A DNA stretch of 58,254 bases from DASTYK01 sp964430275 (GTDB lineage Bacteria > Gemmatimonadota > Gemmatimonadetes > Longimicrobiales > RSA9). The notes under the pieces are model-generated. The model saw only the letters and a program-made list of their open reading frames with translations, was not told the origin of the DNA and did not search any database. Location: NCBI GenBank assembly GCA_964430275.1, contig CAYSGF010000215.1, forward strand, positions 1 to 58,254, written 5' to 3'. The position numbers and the translations under genes were made by a program. The first letter of the stretch is position 1, and each line of letters opens with the position of its first letter. Of this stretch, positions 26,562 through 35,698 are shown one piece after another.

Positions 26562-27332
26562 ATGGATTGGATCAGCAGTCCCGAGATGTGGATCGCCCTG
26601 GCGACCCTGACGCTGCTCGAGGTCGTGCTCGGCATCGACAACATCGTGTTCATCTCCATTCTCGCGAACAAGCTGCCGGCGGCTCAACGCAGGAAGGCGC
26701 GCCTGATCGGCCTGACGCTGGCCATGGTGATGCGCGTGCTGCTGCTGCTGTCGCTGGCATGGGTGATCCGTCTGACGGCGCCCCTGTTCGAGGTGCTGGG
26801 CCAGGAGATATCGGGGCGGGATCTGATCCTGCTGCTGGGTGGATTATTCCTGATCGGCAAGGCGACGCACGAGATTCACGACAAGCTGGAAGGGGAGGAG
26901 GGGCATGCGTCGGACAAGGTCGCGCCATCGATGACGAGTGTGCTCGTACAAATTGCGCTGCTCGACATCGTGTTCTCGCTCGATTCCGTCATCACCGCGG
27001 TGGGTATGGTGGACGAGATCGCCGTCATGATCATCGCCGTGGTAATCGCGATCGCGTTCATGATGGTCTTCGCGGGGCCAATCAGCGACTTCGTCGAGAA
27101 GCATCCGACCGTGAAGATGCTGGCGCTCAGCTTCCTCATCCTGATCGGCGTGGTGCTCATCGCCGAGGGCTTCGAGCAGCACATCTCGAAGGGGTATATC
27201 TACTTTGCCATGGGCTTCTCCATCTTCGTCGAGATGCTGAACCTGAAGCTGCGGGGCGCACGCCAGCCGATGAAGCTGCGCGATCGCTACGCGCCCGACG
27301 ATGCGGCTGCCGCCGGTCCGGGCGTTGCCTGA
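26562..27332 (+). CDS. TerC-family integral membrane protein (putative metal exporter)
   Basis: 256 residues with about seven TM segments. Family signatures are intact: LEVVLGIDNIVFISILANKL near residue 18 and LLDIVFSLDSVITAVGM near 135, each carrying the intramembrane Asp proposed for metal binding. TerC proteins are implicated in Mn2+ export, tellurite resistance and metalation of exported proteins. The start ATG follows a 215-bp leader with predicted RNA structure. No metal-sensing regulator is adjacent. Confidence 0.92.
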   Translation: MDWISSPEMWIALATLTLLEVVLGIDNIVFISILANKLPAAQRRKARLIGLTLAMVMRVLLLLSLAWVIRLTAPLFEVLGQEISGRDLILLLGGLFLIGKATHEIHDKLEGEEGHASDKVAPSMTSVLVQIALLDIVFSLDSVITAVGMVDEIAVMIIAVVIAIAFMMVFAGPISDFVEKHPTVKMLALSFLILIGVVLIAEGFEQHISKGYIYFAMGFSIFVEMLNLKLRGARQPMKLRDRYAPDDAAAAGPGVA

Positions 27333-27494
27333 GGATGGCAATGAATGCAGACTCGCAGGACGTCCTGCCGTTGCCCGGAATCGGCGGGATCATTGCAGCG
27401 ACTCCGCCGGTACGATGATCGGCGGTACGAACGCGTACGGAACACGGCTAATGCCTTGCGCGGCAGACGTGCCGGGACCAGAGGAGGTGACCCG

Positions 27495-27854
27495 ATGAGA
27501 AAGCTCGGAGCCGTAGCGGCAGTGCTGCTCGTCCTGGTGCTCGGCGCATGCGCGAGCGGCGGCGGTAATGGTGGAGGCCGCGCGAGCGCGGAGGAAGCGA
27601 CGTACGTCGTAGTGGACAACCGCAGTCAGTACGACATGACGATCTATGTGGTGCGCGACAGCGGTCAGCGGGTGCGGATCGGGCGTGCGACGTCGGTGTC
27701 ACGGGCGCGGCTGCTCATTCCGTCCGACCTCCTGTTCGGGCCCACGTCGCTTCGGTTTCTGGCGGATCCGTTGGCCGGCGGGCGCTCACCGGTGAGCCAT
27801 CAGATCGTGATCTCGCCGGGCGAGGACATCACGCTGACGATTCCGCCGTTCTAG
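27495..27854 (+). CDS. Small lipoprotein of unknown function
   Basis: 119 residues. Start at ATG 27495 with GAGGAGG upstream. Signal KLGAVAAVLLVLVLGAC has a good lipobox; a Gly-rich linker follows, then a small beta-rich domain (TYVVVDNRSQYDMTIYVVRDSGQRVRIG). Upstream a CCGCCG (27404-27409) / CGGCGG (27420-27425) hairpin lies in the leader. Convergent, only 4 bp from the carbonic anhydrase stop. Confidence 0.78.
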   Translation: MRKLGAVAAVLLVLVLGACASGGGNGGGRASAEEATYVVVDNRSQYDMTIYVVRDSGQRVRIGRATSVSRARLLIPSDLLFGPTSLRFLADPLAGGRSPVSHQIVISPGEDITLTIPPF

Positions 27855-27858
27855 CAGG

Positions 27859-28464
27859 TCACGGCGACATCCGCACGAATGCGCCACGCTCGACATCGAG
27901 AATGTCGATGGTGCCCTCCTCGATGATGTAGTGCCAGCCGTGCAGCGATACGGCACCGTCCTCGACGCGCGCACGCAGCTCCGGATACGTCAGCAGCCGC
28001 TCGAGCTGCAGCGCGATCGAGCGCTGCTCCGTGCGATGGAGCAGAGCGTCATCGACGGGCCCATCGAGGCGCGCATCGGCAGCCAGGCCGAGCCAGCGCT
28101 CGATGTGCGGTGTGCCCGCGGGCGGATCATACAGAGCCCGGATCGCTCCACAGTGCGTATGTCCGCATACGACGATGTCGGTGACGCCCAGCACGAGGTT
28201 CGCGAACTCGATGGCGGCCGACGTGCCGTGATAGCCGTAGTCGGACTCATAGGGTGGCACGAAGGCCCCCATGTTACGCACGTGGAACAACTCGCCCGGG
28301 TCGGCGCCCGTGAAGACTTCCGGCATGACGCGCGAATCGGCGCAGCCGATGAACAGGGTGGCCGGCTGTTGGCCGTGACTGACCAGGTCCTGGTAGCGGT
28401 CGCGGAAGCGGGGGAAGACGTCGCGATGAAAGCGGCGCAACCCTTCGATGAGCTTGTCAGGCAT
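27859..28464 (-). CDS. Beta-class carbonic anhydrase
   Basis: 201 residues, cytoplasmic, interconverts CO2 and bicarbonate. The zinc ligands are Cys41 (GCADSR), His102 and Cys105 (CGHTHCGA), and the catalytic Asp43-Arg45 dyad is intact. Start is Met of PDKLIEGLRRFHRDVFPRF; the longer upstream frame is not protein-like. Divergent from the NFACT-R gene with about 65 bp between starts. Confidence 0.95.
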   Translation of the reverse strand: MPDKLIEGLRRFHRDVFPRFRDRYQDLVSHGQQPATLFIGCADSRVMPEVFTGADPGELFHVRNMGAFVPPYESDYGYHGTSAAIEFANLVLGVTDIVVCGHTHCGAIRALYDPPAGTPHIERWLGLAADARLDGPVDDALLHRTEQRSIALQLERLLTYPELRARVEDGAVSLHGWHYIIEEGTIDILDVERGAFVRMSP

Positions 28465-28529
28465 TGTGGGAGGATCGGTGTGAATCGCGTTGCGGTCAAG
28501 TCGATGACGGGCGTGTGCGTGTGAGAGGG

Positions 28530-28913
28530 ATGGAAGGCAGCGGCCGCGGACCGCGCGCGCCGCAGTACCGCACGGTCGCGCTCGAGGGGTACGAGATTCT
28601 GATCGGCAAGGCGGCCTCGGACAATGACGCCTTGACCTTCCGGGTTGCGCGGCCGCACGACCTGTGGCTGCATGCCGCCGGGTACGCGGGCAGTCATGTC
28701 GTCGTGCGCGCGCCGGAGGAGGGCGTGATCCCGAGGCACGTCGCGGAGCGGGCGGCGGAGCTGGCTGCCTGGCACTCGAAGGCGCGTGCGGCGCGCGGCA
28801 AGGTGGCGGTGCACATGTGCCGCGCCGGGGACGTGCGGAAGCGGCGCGGTGCGCCTGCCGGGCAGGTCGAGCTGCGGCGCTATGAGACACTGAAGGTCTA
28901 TCCGCGCGAGTAG
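28530..28913 (+). CDS. Stand-alone NFACT-R (DUF814) domain protein
   Basis: 127 residues. The sequence YEILIGKAASDNDALTFRVARPHDLWLHAAGYAGSHVVVR is the core of the NFACT-R domain normally at the C-terminus of RqcH/Tae2/FbpA proteins, which act in ribosome quality control and bind RNA. Here the domain occurs alone, without NFACT-N or the helical hairpins. The C-terminal KVAVHMCRAGDVRKRRGAPAGQV matches the usual end. The start is uncertain: ATG 28530 has no spaced RBS and in-frame GTGs lie just upstream. Confidence 0.8.
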   Translation: MEGSGRGPRAPQYRTVALEGYEILIGKAASDNDALTFRVARPHDLWLHAAGYAGSHVVVRAPEEGVIPRHVAERAAELAAWHSKARAARGKVAVHMCRAGDVRKRRGAPAGQVELRRYETLKVYPRE

Positions 28914-28932
28914 GCACGCGCGCCCCGTCGGC

Positions 28933-28961
28933 TTGACAGGCGCACGCACGCGCCAGAACCT
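28933..28961 (+). promoter_or_regulatory. Candidate promoter of the amidohydrolase pair
   Basis: A perfect -35 hexamer TTGACA (28933-28938) is followed after 17 bp by GAACCT (28956-28961), a poor -10. It is the only exact TTGACA I noticed in an intergenic gap of this window. About 40 bp before the ATG. Confidence 0.4.
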
Positions 28962-29000
28962 ACAGCCGATCCCTCGCCCCGAACGCAACAGGAAGAAGCC

Positions 29001-30665
29001 ATGAAAGCGCAGGCATCCCGCCTCCGGGTGCTGTGTGTCGCAGCGTCGTTGACGCTCGCGGCCCAGGCCGTCGAGGCGCAGTTCACCGAGGCGCCGCCGC
29101 CGGCTGCGTACGCGCTGCAGGATGTAACCCTGGTCGGCGCGGACGGTGTTCGGCATGACGGTGTGACGGTGGTCGTGCGTGGCGGGCTGATCGAGGCGAT
29201 CGGCCGGGGTACCCCGGTGCCGCCCGATGCGCGGGTGCTCGCCGGTGATACGCTCTACGTCTATCCCGGCCTGATCGACGCGCACGGGAATGTGGCGCAC
29301 GAGCTGCCGCGCGACAGCATCGACCGGCGCACGGTGAAGGCCTGGGCTCCGACGCGCGCGGCGCAGGGCTTCCGGCCGCACCGTCAGATTGCCGACTACA
29401 TCACGGCGCGGGGATCCGACGGCAGGGCGCTCCGGCGCGACGGCGTGGTGGCGGTCGCCGTGCATCCGACCGACGGCCTGATGCCGGGGCAGGGTGCGCT
29501 CGTGCTGCTGCGACCCGACGCCGCCTCGTCGGCGGAGCTGCTGCTGGATCCGTCACTCGGGCCGGTATTCACGCTGCGGGGTCGACGCGGCTTCTACCCA
29601 TCCACGGTGATGGGCACCTTCGCCTTCTACCGGCAGACCTTCCTGGACGCGGCCCGCCACACGCGCATCGCGCAGGCGGCGGACCGGGACGCACGCGGCA
29701 TCGGCCTGCCCTCTTTCGACCGCGACTATGCAGCCCTTCAGGCCGTGGTCGGCGGCGCGACGCCCGTGTGGTTCATCGCGAACACGAGCGGCGAGATCCG
29801 CCAGGCGCTGGCGCTCTCGCAGGAGCTCGACTTCCGGCCAGTCATCGTCGGTGGCAAGGAAGCGTGGAAAGTTGCGGACGAGCTGAAGCGGCGCGAGGTG
29901 CCGGTGCTCGTCTCCGTCGATTTCACGAAGCCGGAGCAGTGGAAGCCGGAGTCCGAGGACAGCGCTTCCACGGAAGCCGGCGTGGTGCGCGAGCGGCGGG
30001 AGATCGAGAACGAGTACCGGAATCCCGGCAGGCTCGCGGCCGCCGGCGTGCGCTTCGCACTCGCCAGCGGCGGCGGAGAAGCCAACCTGCGCGAGGGCGC
30101 ACGTACCGCGATCCGCTACGGTCTCGACGAGGCGGCCGCGCTGCGTGCGTTGACCACGACGCCCGCCGCACTCCTCGATGCACCCGCGCTCGCCCGCGTG
30201 GAAGCGGGGATGCCGGCGAATCTCGTGGTAGCGGACGGGCCGCTCTTCGAAGAGGACGCGCGCGTGCGCTACACGTTCGTGGCCGGGCAGCTGGAGGAGG
30301 CGGGCGCGGGCGGCAGCAGCGGCGGTGGCGGGAGCAGTGGGGAGGCCGTGAGTGCGGCGGGGACGTGGAGTGTGGACGTCGAATCGCCGCAGGGCACGCA
30401 GAGCAGCACACTCACGCTGACGCAGGACGGCAGTGAGGTCAGCGGCACGATGGAGAGCGAGCTCGGCTCGACGCCGGTCACCGGCACGGTCGAAGGCAAT
30501 ACCCTGAGCTTCACCATGACGCTTCAGTTCGGCGGGCAGAGCATGCGGCTCGATTTCTCCGGCACGATCGAGGGGGACAGCGCGAGCGGCACGGCTACGA
30601 CGCCGATGGGCGACCTGAACTGGACGGCGCGGCGGACCGCGCCCGGCGCGGAGGCGGCGCAGTGA
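29001..30665 (+). CDS. Secreted amidohydrolase-like protein with degenerate metal site
   Basis: 554 residues. Signal peptide to AVEAQ, then an amidohydrolase composite beta-sandwich/TIM barrel (DGVTVVVRGGLIEAIGRG; YPGLIDAHGN). The HxH motif that binds the metals in this superfamily reads His95-Gly-Asn97, so the second ligand is lost. The C-terminal return of the family is present (LTTTPAALLD, ARVEAGMPANLVV). After a Gly/Ser linker (residues about 435-450) follows a small beta domain (GTWSVDVESPQGTQSSTLTL) common in secreted proteins. Its stop overlaps the start of the next amidohydrolase, so the two probably form one complex. Confidence 0.85.
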   Translation: MKAQASRLRVLCVAASLTLAAQAVEAQFTEAPPPAAYALQDVTLVGADGVRHDGVTVVVRGGLIEAIGRGTPVPPDARVLAGDTLYVYPGLIDAHGNVAHELPRDSIDRRTVKAWAPTRAAQGFRPHRQIADYITARGSDGRALRRDGVVAVAVHPTDGLMPGQGALVLLRPDAASSAELLLDPSLGPVFTLRGRRGFYPSTVMGTFAFYRQTFLDAARHTRIAQAADRDARGIGLPSFDRDYAALQAVVGGATPVWFIANTSGEIRQALALSQELDFRPVIVGGKEAWKVADELKRREVPVLVSVDFTKPEQWKPESEDSASTEAGVVRERREIENEYRNPGRLAAAGVRFALASGGGEANLREGARTAIRYGLDEAAALRALTTTPAALLDAPALARVEAGMPANLVVADGPLFEEDARVRYTFVAGQLEEAGAGGSSGGGGSSGEAVSAAGTWSVDVESPQGTQSSTLTLTQDGSEVSGTMESELGSTPVTGTVEGNTLSFTMTLQFGGQSMRLDFSGTIEGDSASGTATTPMGDLNWTARRTAPGAEAAQ

Positions 30666-33358
30666 TGACGAAGACGAGACAGCTGCTCGGCGCAGCCGTT
30701 GCGCTCGCGCTGGCGGCAGGGCCGGCGAGCGCGCAGGAGGTCGAGACGCAGACCGAGGCCCGGCCGGCACCGAAGGGCAGCGTGGTGATTCGCAATCTGG
30801 ACGCGATCTGGACGGCTACCGGCCACGTGCTTCAGGGCCAGTCGATCGCAATCGACAACGGGGTGATCCGCGCAATCGGCGAAACCGTGCCGACGCCGGC
30901 GAACGCAGTGGTGATCGACGGGCGCGGCCTGACGGCGATGCCGGGCATCGTCGACCAGCACTCGCACATTGCCATGGGCGGCGGCAGCAACGAGAGCACG
31001 GCCCCGGTGGTGCCCGAGGTGCGCGTGATCGATGACCTCGATCCGCACGACTTCGGCATCTACCAGGCGCTCTCCGGAGGTGTTACGACCACACAGGTGC
31101 TGCACGGCAGCTCGAACCCGATCGGCGGTCAGAGTGCGATCATCAAGCTGCACTGGGGGCTCGACGATCCGCATCGCCTGCTGCTCGCGGATGCGCCGCG
31201 CACCGTCAAGTTCGCGCTGGGCGAGAATGTCACGCGCAAGAACTCGAGCAATCCGGTCGACCGCTTTCCGGCGTCGCGCGAAGGCGTGGAAGCGGTCTAT
31301 GTCCAGGCGTTCACTGCAGCGCAGGAGTACCAGCGGGCATGGGACGAGTACGAGCGTGAGCCGCGCTCGTTCCGTGTACCGCCGCGCCGCGACCTCCGTC
31401 TGGAGGCGCTCAGCGACATCATGAGCGGCCGGATCCGGGTCCATGCGCACAGCTATCGCGGCGACGAGATCCTGATGCTGATGCGCGTTGCCGAGCGGTT
31501 CGGCTTCAGGATCGACGTGTTCACGCACGTGCTGGAGGGCTACAAGGTGGCCGGCGAGATGGCGGCGCACGGCGCGGCGGGCTCGACGTTCTCGGACTGG
31601 TGGATGTACAAGCTCGAGGCATTCGACGCGATTCCCTACAACGCCGCGATCATGCACGAGCACGGTGTCCTCACGTCGCTCAACTCCGACATCCCGTGGC
31701 TCCAGTCATCGCTGCTGTACGAGATGCAGAAGCCGGTGAAGTACGGCAATGTCTCGAAGGAGGACGCACTGCGCATGCTGACGCTGAACGGCGCCAGGCA
31801 GCTGCGTATCGATCACCTGACCGGTTCGCTCGAGGTCGGCAAGCATGGGGATGTCGTCCTGCTCAATGGCGACCCGTTCAACACGTTCACGCGTGTCGAG
31901 AAGACGATCGTCGATGGCATGGTCTACTATGACCGGACGGACGAGCCCATGAAGCGCGATGAGCCGGTGCGTGCCATCGAGGGGGCGCCGGCCGTGGCGG
32001 CGGCAGCGGCGCAGCCGCCAGCGGCACTGGCCGTCGCCGAGTTCGAGCCACCGATCGTGCCGGCCGAGCACAAGCTGACGGACGCGATCGTGACCGCGCC
32101 GCTCACCGCGATCGTGGGGGGCACGGTACACCCGGTTGCGGGCCGGACGATCGAGAACGGTGTCGTGGTGATGCGCAACGGCGTCATCGAGGCGGTCGGC
32201 AGTGCGGACGCGGTGCAGGTCCCGGCGAATGCACGCCGCGTCGATGCCAGCGGGCGCCACGTCTACCCGGGAATGATCGACCCGTTGACCTCGCTCGGGC
32301 TGGTCGACATCGAGTCGATCAGCTCGGCCCGGGACGACGCGGAAGTCGGCGAGTTCAACCCGAACATCCGCTCACTGTGGGGGGTCAACCCGTTCAGTGA
32401 GGGGATCTACGTCGCGCGCGCGAACGGTGTCACGTCCGTGCTCACGATTCCCGGCAGCGGCATCGTGCGCGGCACCGGCTCCGTGATTCAGCTGCGTGGC
32501 GACACCCCGGAGCGGCTCGCCATCGACGCTGAGAACGCGCTGGTCGTCGAGTTCCCCCGTCCGTCGGGCGAACAGTGGGAGGAGCCGAAGCTGGAGGGGG
32601 AGCGCGTCGAGCAGCTCGTGGACCTGTTCCGGCGCGCACGCGCGTACGCCGCCAACCCCTCGAGTGTGCGCGATCCGACGGCGCGCTTCGAGGTGAACTC
32701 GTCGCCGTCGGACCGGGTCCTGCTCGAGGGCATGCGCGCGGCCATCACGGGAGCGGTGCCGACCATTTTCATCGCGCAGTCGGAGCGCGAGATCCGCTCG
32801 CTGCTCATGTTCCTGGACAGCTTCCCACAGGTGAAGGCGGTTCTGGGTGGAGGGGCACAGGCGTTCCGCATCGCTGCCGAGCTCGCACAGCGCGACATCC
32901 CGGTCATCGTCGGCACAAACCTGACGCCATCGGACTACCGCGATGATCCGGTCACGTCGCCGTGGCGCAACGCGGCGATCCTGCATGACGCAGGCGTTCG
33001 GGTCGCATTCACGACGTCGTTCTCGCCCGAGGGTGTGAGCGAGGTGAGGAACCTGCCGTACACGGCGGCGCGCGCGGTCGCGTACGGCATGGAGCGCGAC
33101 GATGCATTCGCGGGGCTGACACAGAATGCCGCGGAGATTCTCGGTCTCGGTGGCATACTCGGCACGCTCGAGACCGGCAAGCGCGCCGACGTCATCGTTA
33201 CGACCGGAGACCCGATGCAGATCACGTCGCACGTCACGCGCATGTTCATCGCCGGGGACGAAATGCCGCTCGCCTCGAAGCACACACGCCTCTACCAGCA
33301 GTTCATGCAGCGCGGCCCGGGCGGCGTCGTGACCGAGGAGACCGTCCTGCAGCAGTGA
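30662..33358 (+). CDS. Secreted double-domain amidohydrolase
   Basis: 898 residues (GTG 30662 or ATG 30665, overlapping the upstream TGA). A signal peptide is followed by two amidohydrolase-type domains. Domain 1 (about 40-440) has an intact HxH, His100-Ser-His102 in PGIVDQHSHIAMGGG, further His in RVHAHSYRGDE and DVFTHVLEGY, and Asp in LNSDIPWLQS, so it is probably catalytic. Domain 2 (about 480-890) keeps the fold (GGTVHPVAGRTIENGVVV; PGMIDPLTS) but has Pro541-Leu-Thr543 where HxH should be. Substrate unknown; relatives are usually annotated as imidazolonepropionase-like or prolidase-like. Confidence 0.87.
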   Translation: MMTKTRQLLGAAVALALAAGPASAQEVETQTEARPAPKGSVVIRNLDAIWTATGHVLQGQSIAIDNGVIRAIGETVPTPANAVVIDGRGLTAMPGIVDQHSHIAMGGGSNESTAPVVPEVRVIDDLDPHDFGIYQALSGGVTTTQVLHGSSNPIGGQSAIIKLHWGLDDPHRLLLADAPRTVKFALGENVTRKNSSNPVDRFPASREGVEAVYVQAFTAAQEYQRAWDEYEREPRSFRVPPRRDLRLEALSDIMSGRIRVHAHSYRGDEILMLMRVAERFGFRIDVFTHVLEGYKVAGEMAAHGAAGSTFSDWWMYKLEAFDAIPYNAAIMHEHGVLTSLNSDIPWLQSSLLYEMQKPVKYGNVSKEDALRMLTLNGARQLRIDHLTGSLEVGKHGDVVLLNGDPFNTFTRVEKTIVDGMVYYDRTDEPMKRDEPVRAIEGAPAVAAAAAQPPAALAVAEFEPPIVPAEHKLTDAIVTAPLTAIVGGTVHPVAGRTIENGVVVMRNGVIEAVGSADAVQVPANARRVDASGRHVYPGMIDPLTSLGLVDIESISSARDDAEVGEFNPNIRSLWGVNPFSEGIYVARANGVTSVLTIPGSGIVRGTGSVIQLRGDTPERLAIDAENALVVEFPRPSGEQWEEPKLEGERVEQLVDLFRRARAYAANPSSVRDPTARFEVNSSPSDRVLLEGMRAAITGAVPTIFIAQSEREIRSLLMFLDSFPQVKAVLGGGAQAFRIAAELAQRDIPVIVGTNLTPSDYRDDPVTSPWRNAAILHDAGVRVAFTTSFSPEGVSEVRNLPYTAARAVAYGMERDDAFAGLTQNAAEILGLGGILGTLETGKRADVIVTTGDPMQITSHVTRMFIAGDEMPLASKHTRLYQQFMQRGPGGVVTEETVLQQ

Positions 33359-33469
33359 GCGTGGAGGGGGAACGGCGCGGCGGGGCGCCGCCCGTTCACC
33401 CGACGCTGCCCAGCCTTGCAGCCGGCACGACCGCCGGCCCATCGATCCGTAACAACCCTGGAGGACGTG

Positions 33470-33796
33470 ATGCTCGTCGTCACCACCCCCGTCGTCTCCG
33501 AGCGGAAGACCGTACGCACACTCGGGCTCGTCTCGGGAGAGGCGATCCTGGGCGCAAATATCTTCAAGGATTTCTTCGCCGGCATCCGTGACATCGTTGG
33601 CGGTCGTTCCGCCGCGTACGAGGAGGAGCTTCGCAAGGCGAAGGAGATCGCGTTGCAGGAGATGGAGAATGAGGCGGAAGCGCTGGGCGGCAACGCCGTC
33701 GTTGGCGTCGATCTCGACTATGAAACGATCGGTTCGGGACAGGGCGGCAACATGCTGATGGTGAGCGCGAGCGGCACCGCCGTGCTCCTGGAGTGA
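33470..33796 (+). CDS. YbjQ/UPF0145-family heavy-metal-binding-like protein
   Basis: 108 residues. Start ATG 33470 has GGAGG 5 bp upstream. The whole protein is the YbjQ domain: VVTTPVVSERKTVRTLGLVSGEAI at the N-terminus, FFAGIRDIVGGRSAAYEEEL in the middle and ALGGNAVVGVDLDYETI near the end. Family members form pentamer-like rings; function poorly known. Stands between the amidohydrolase pair and the hybrid kinase; no operon link is evident. Confidence 0.92.
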   Translation: MLVVTTPVVSERKTVRTLGLVSGEAILGANIFKDFFAGIRDIVGGRSAAYEEELRKAKEIALQEMENEAEALGGNAVVGVDLDYETIGSGQGGNMLMVSASGTAVLLE

Positions 33797-33840
33797 GTCT
33801 CGAGGCGGACCCGGCGCAGATCCACGCACCTCGCGTGTTG

Positions 33841-33869
33841 TTGGCCAGCACCGGCGGCGGTACTATACT
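33841..33869 (+). promoter_or_regulatory. Promoter of the hybrid histidine kinase gene
   Basis: TTGGCC (33841-33846, 4/6 match), a 17-bp spacer and TATACT (33864-33869, 5/6 match) form the best sigma-70-like promoter seen in the window. Transcription would start near 33876, giving a leader of about 100 nt to the ATG at 33977. Confidence 0.6.
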
Positions 33870-33976
33870 GCCGGTCACGGCGACGAACCTGCCTCGTCGC
33901 GGGAGTCCGCCTCCCTATCCGTGTGCCATTCGCGCGGGCCGCTGCATGCCCGCGAAACGTTCTCATACCGCCCGTT

Positions 33977-35698
33977 ATGAACGACAGCACGAAAGCCGCG
34001 CTACGGATCAGCGCCGCGTACTTTTTCCTCGGTGCGCTCTGGGTCCTGCTGTCCGATCGCCTGGTGGTGGCGTGGGTGGCGCCCGAGAACGTGCATACGG
34101 CGCAGACCGTCAAGGGCTGGGCCTTCATGGCGACGGTCGCCGTGCTTCTGTTCTGGTGGGTGCGCGGTGAGCTCAACGCACGTGCGCGTTCGCGTGAAAC
34201 GCTGCGCACGACAGAAGCGAATCTTGCGATCCTGCTCAACCAGGCACTGACCGGCGTGTTCGTGGTTCGCGATGAACGTTACGTGTATGTGAACGAGCGA
34301 TTCGCGGAGATCTTCGGGCATCCGGCAGAAGCGTTGATCGGGGCTGCCGCGGATGCGGTCGTCTACGAGGGCGAGCAGGCGCGCATGCTGGCGCAACTCG
34401 CGCGCACGGGTGAGCGTCGCAGCAGCGAGCAGTTCGGGTTCCGTGGTGTGCGTGCAGACGGCAGCCTGGTGCATGCCGAGGCACAGACGACCCTCACCGA
34501 GCTGGACGGCGAGCCGGCCATACTCGGCATCCTGCTGGACGTGACGCAGCGCAAGGTCGTCGAGTCGCAATATCAGGCAGCGCGGCGTCTGGAGGCGATC
34601 GGGCGCATGGCCGGCGGCGTGGCGCACGACTTCAAGAACCTGCTCACGGCGATCACTGGAGCCGCCGAGCTGCTGCGGGGGCGTGAGCGCCTGCCACCCG
34701 AATCGGCCGAGGAGCTGCAGGTGATCCTGAGCACGGCTGAGCGCGGCGCGATGCTGTCGCGGCAGCTTCTCGCCTTCAGCCAGAACCGGGTGCAGAACGC
34801 CGAGCCCGTGGACATTCCGGCGATCGTTCAGGGCATGGCGCCGCTGCTGCAGCGGCTGATGCATGCCCGCATCCGACTCGATCTCCAGATCGATTCCGCG
34901 GTACCCGCAGTCATGGCGGACCGGAACCAGATCGAGCAGATCGTGCTCAACCTGGTCGTGAACGCGCGCGACGCGATGCCGGGCGGCGGTACGCTGCGGA
35001 TCAGCGTCTCGCGGGTGGCGGGCGCGAAAGCGCCGCCGGAAGCCCGGGTCGTCGCTGGCGGGGGTCAGCTGGTAGGTCTGCGCGTGGAAGACAGCGGCGT
35101 CGGCATCCCGCGTGAGCTGCAGGCGCGCGTGTTCGAGCCGTACTTCACGACCAAGGGGGAGCAGGGTACCGGCCTCGGGCTCGCCACCGTACAGGGTGTG
35201 GTCGCGCAGACCGGCGGCCACATCATCCTCGACAGCAGTCCCGGACGGACCTGCTTCTCGATCTACTTTCCGTCTGCCGATCCGCTGCCGCCTGCCGGTG
35301 ACGGGGCACGAGCGCCGGTCCGCGCGAACAGCAAAGAGCAGGCGTTGCGCGTCCTCGTCGTCGATGATGAGGCAGTCGTTCGAGCAGTCACGCGCAGAGC
35401 CCTCGAAGGCGCGGGCTTCGTCGTCACCGAGGCGATGGACGGTGCCAGCGCCAGAGGGTGCTTCGGAGAGCTGGGCACCTTCGACGTCGTGCTGCTCGAC
35501 ATCTCCCTCCCGGACGAATCGGGCGCCGACATCGCGCGCGCCATCGCCCGCTACCCGGATGCGCCGCCCATCGTCTTCATGTCCGGCTACGGCCAGACGG
35601 ACGTCGCGCTGCCGGGTGACGTGCATCCCGCCGGCTTCGTCGAGAAGCCCTTCACGGTCGACGAGATCGCGCGCGCCGTCACCCAGGCGACCCGCTGA
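33977..35698 (+). CDS. Membrane hybrid sensor histidine kinase (2TM-PAS-HisKA-HATPase-REC)
   Basis: 573 residues. Two N-terminal TM segments (ISAAYFFLGALWVLLS and GWAFMATVAVLLFWWV) enclose a short periplasmic loop. A PAS domain follows (about 80-195). The H-box is intact at His217 (GRMAGGVAHDFKNLL, the HDFKN type of NtrB-like hybrid kinases), then HATPase with N-box NLVVNARDAMP and G-boxes VEDSGVGIP and GTGLGLATV. The C-terminal receiver (LRVLVVDDEAVV, phospho-acceptor in LLDISLPDESG, KPF) is complete. No HPt or DNA-binding regulator is adjacent, so the output partner lies elsewhere. Confidence 0.93.
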   Translation: MNDSTKAALRISAAYFFLGALWVLLSDRLVVAWVAPENVHTAQTVKGWAFMATVAVLLFWWVRGELNARARSRETLRTTEANLAILLNQALTGVFVVRDERYVYVNERFAEIFGHPAEALIGAAADAVVYEGEQARMLAQLARTGERRSSEQFGFRGVRADGSLVHAEAQTTLTELDGEPAILGILLDVTQRKVVESQYQAARRLEAIGRMAGGVAHDFKNLLTAITGAAELLRGRERLPPESAEELQVILSTAERGAMLSRQLLAFSQNRVQNAEPVDIPAIVQGMAPLLQRLMHARIRLDLQIDSAVPAVMADRNQIEQIVLNLVVNARDAMPGGGTLRISVSRVAGAKAPPEARVVAGGGQLVGLRVEDSGVGIPRELQARVFEPYFTTKGEQGTGLGLATVQGVVAQTGGHIILDSSPGRTCFSIYFPSADPLPPAGDGARAPVRANSKEQALRVLVVDDEAVVRAVTRRALEGAGFVVTEAMDGASARGCFGELGTFDVVLLDISLPDESGADIARAIARYPDAPPIVFMSGYGQTDVALPGDVHPAGFVEKPFTVDEIARAVTQATR

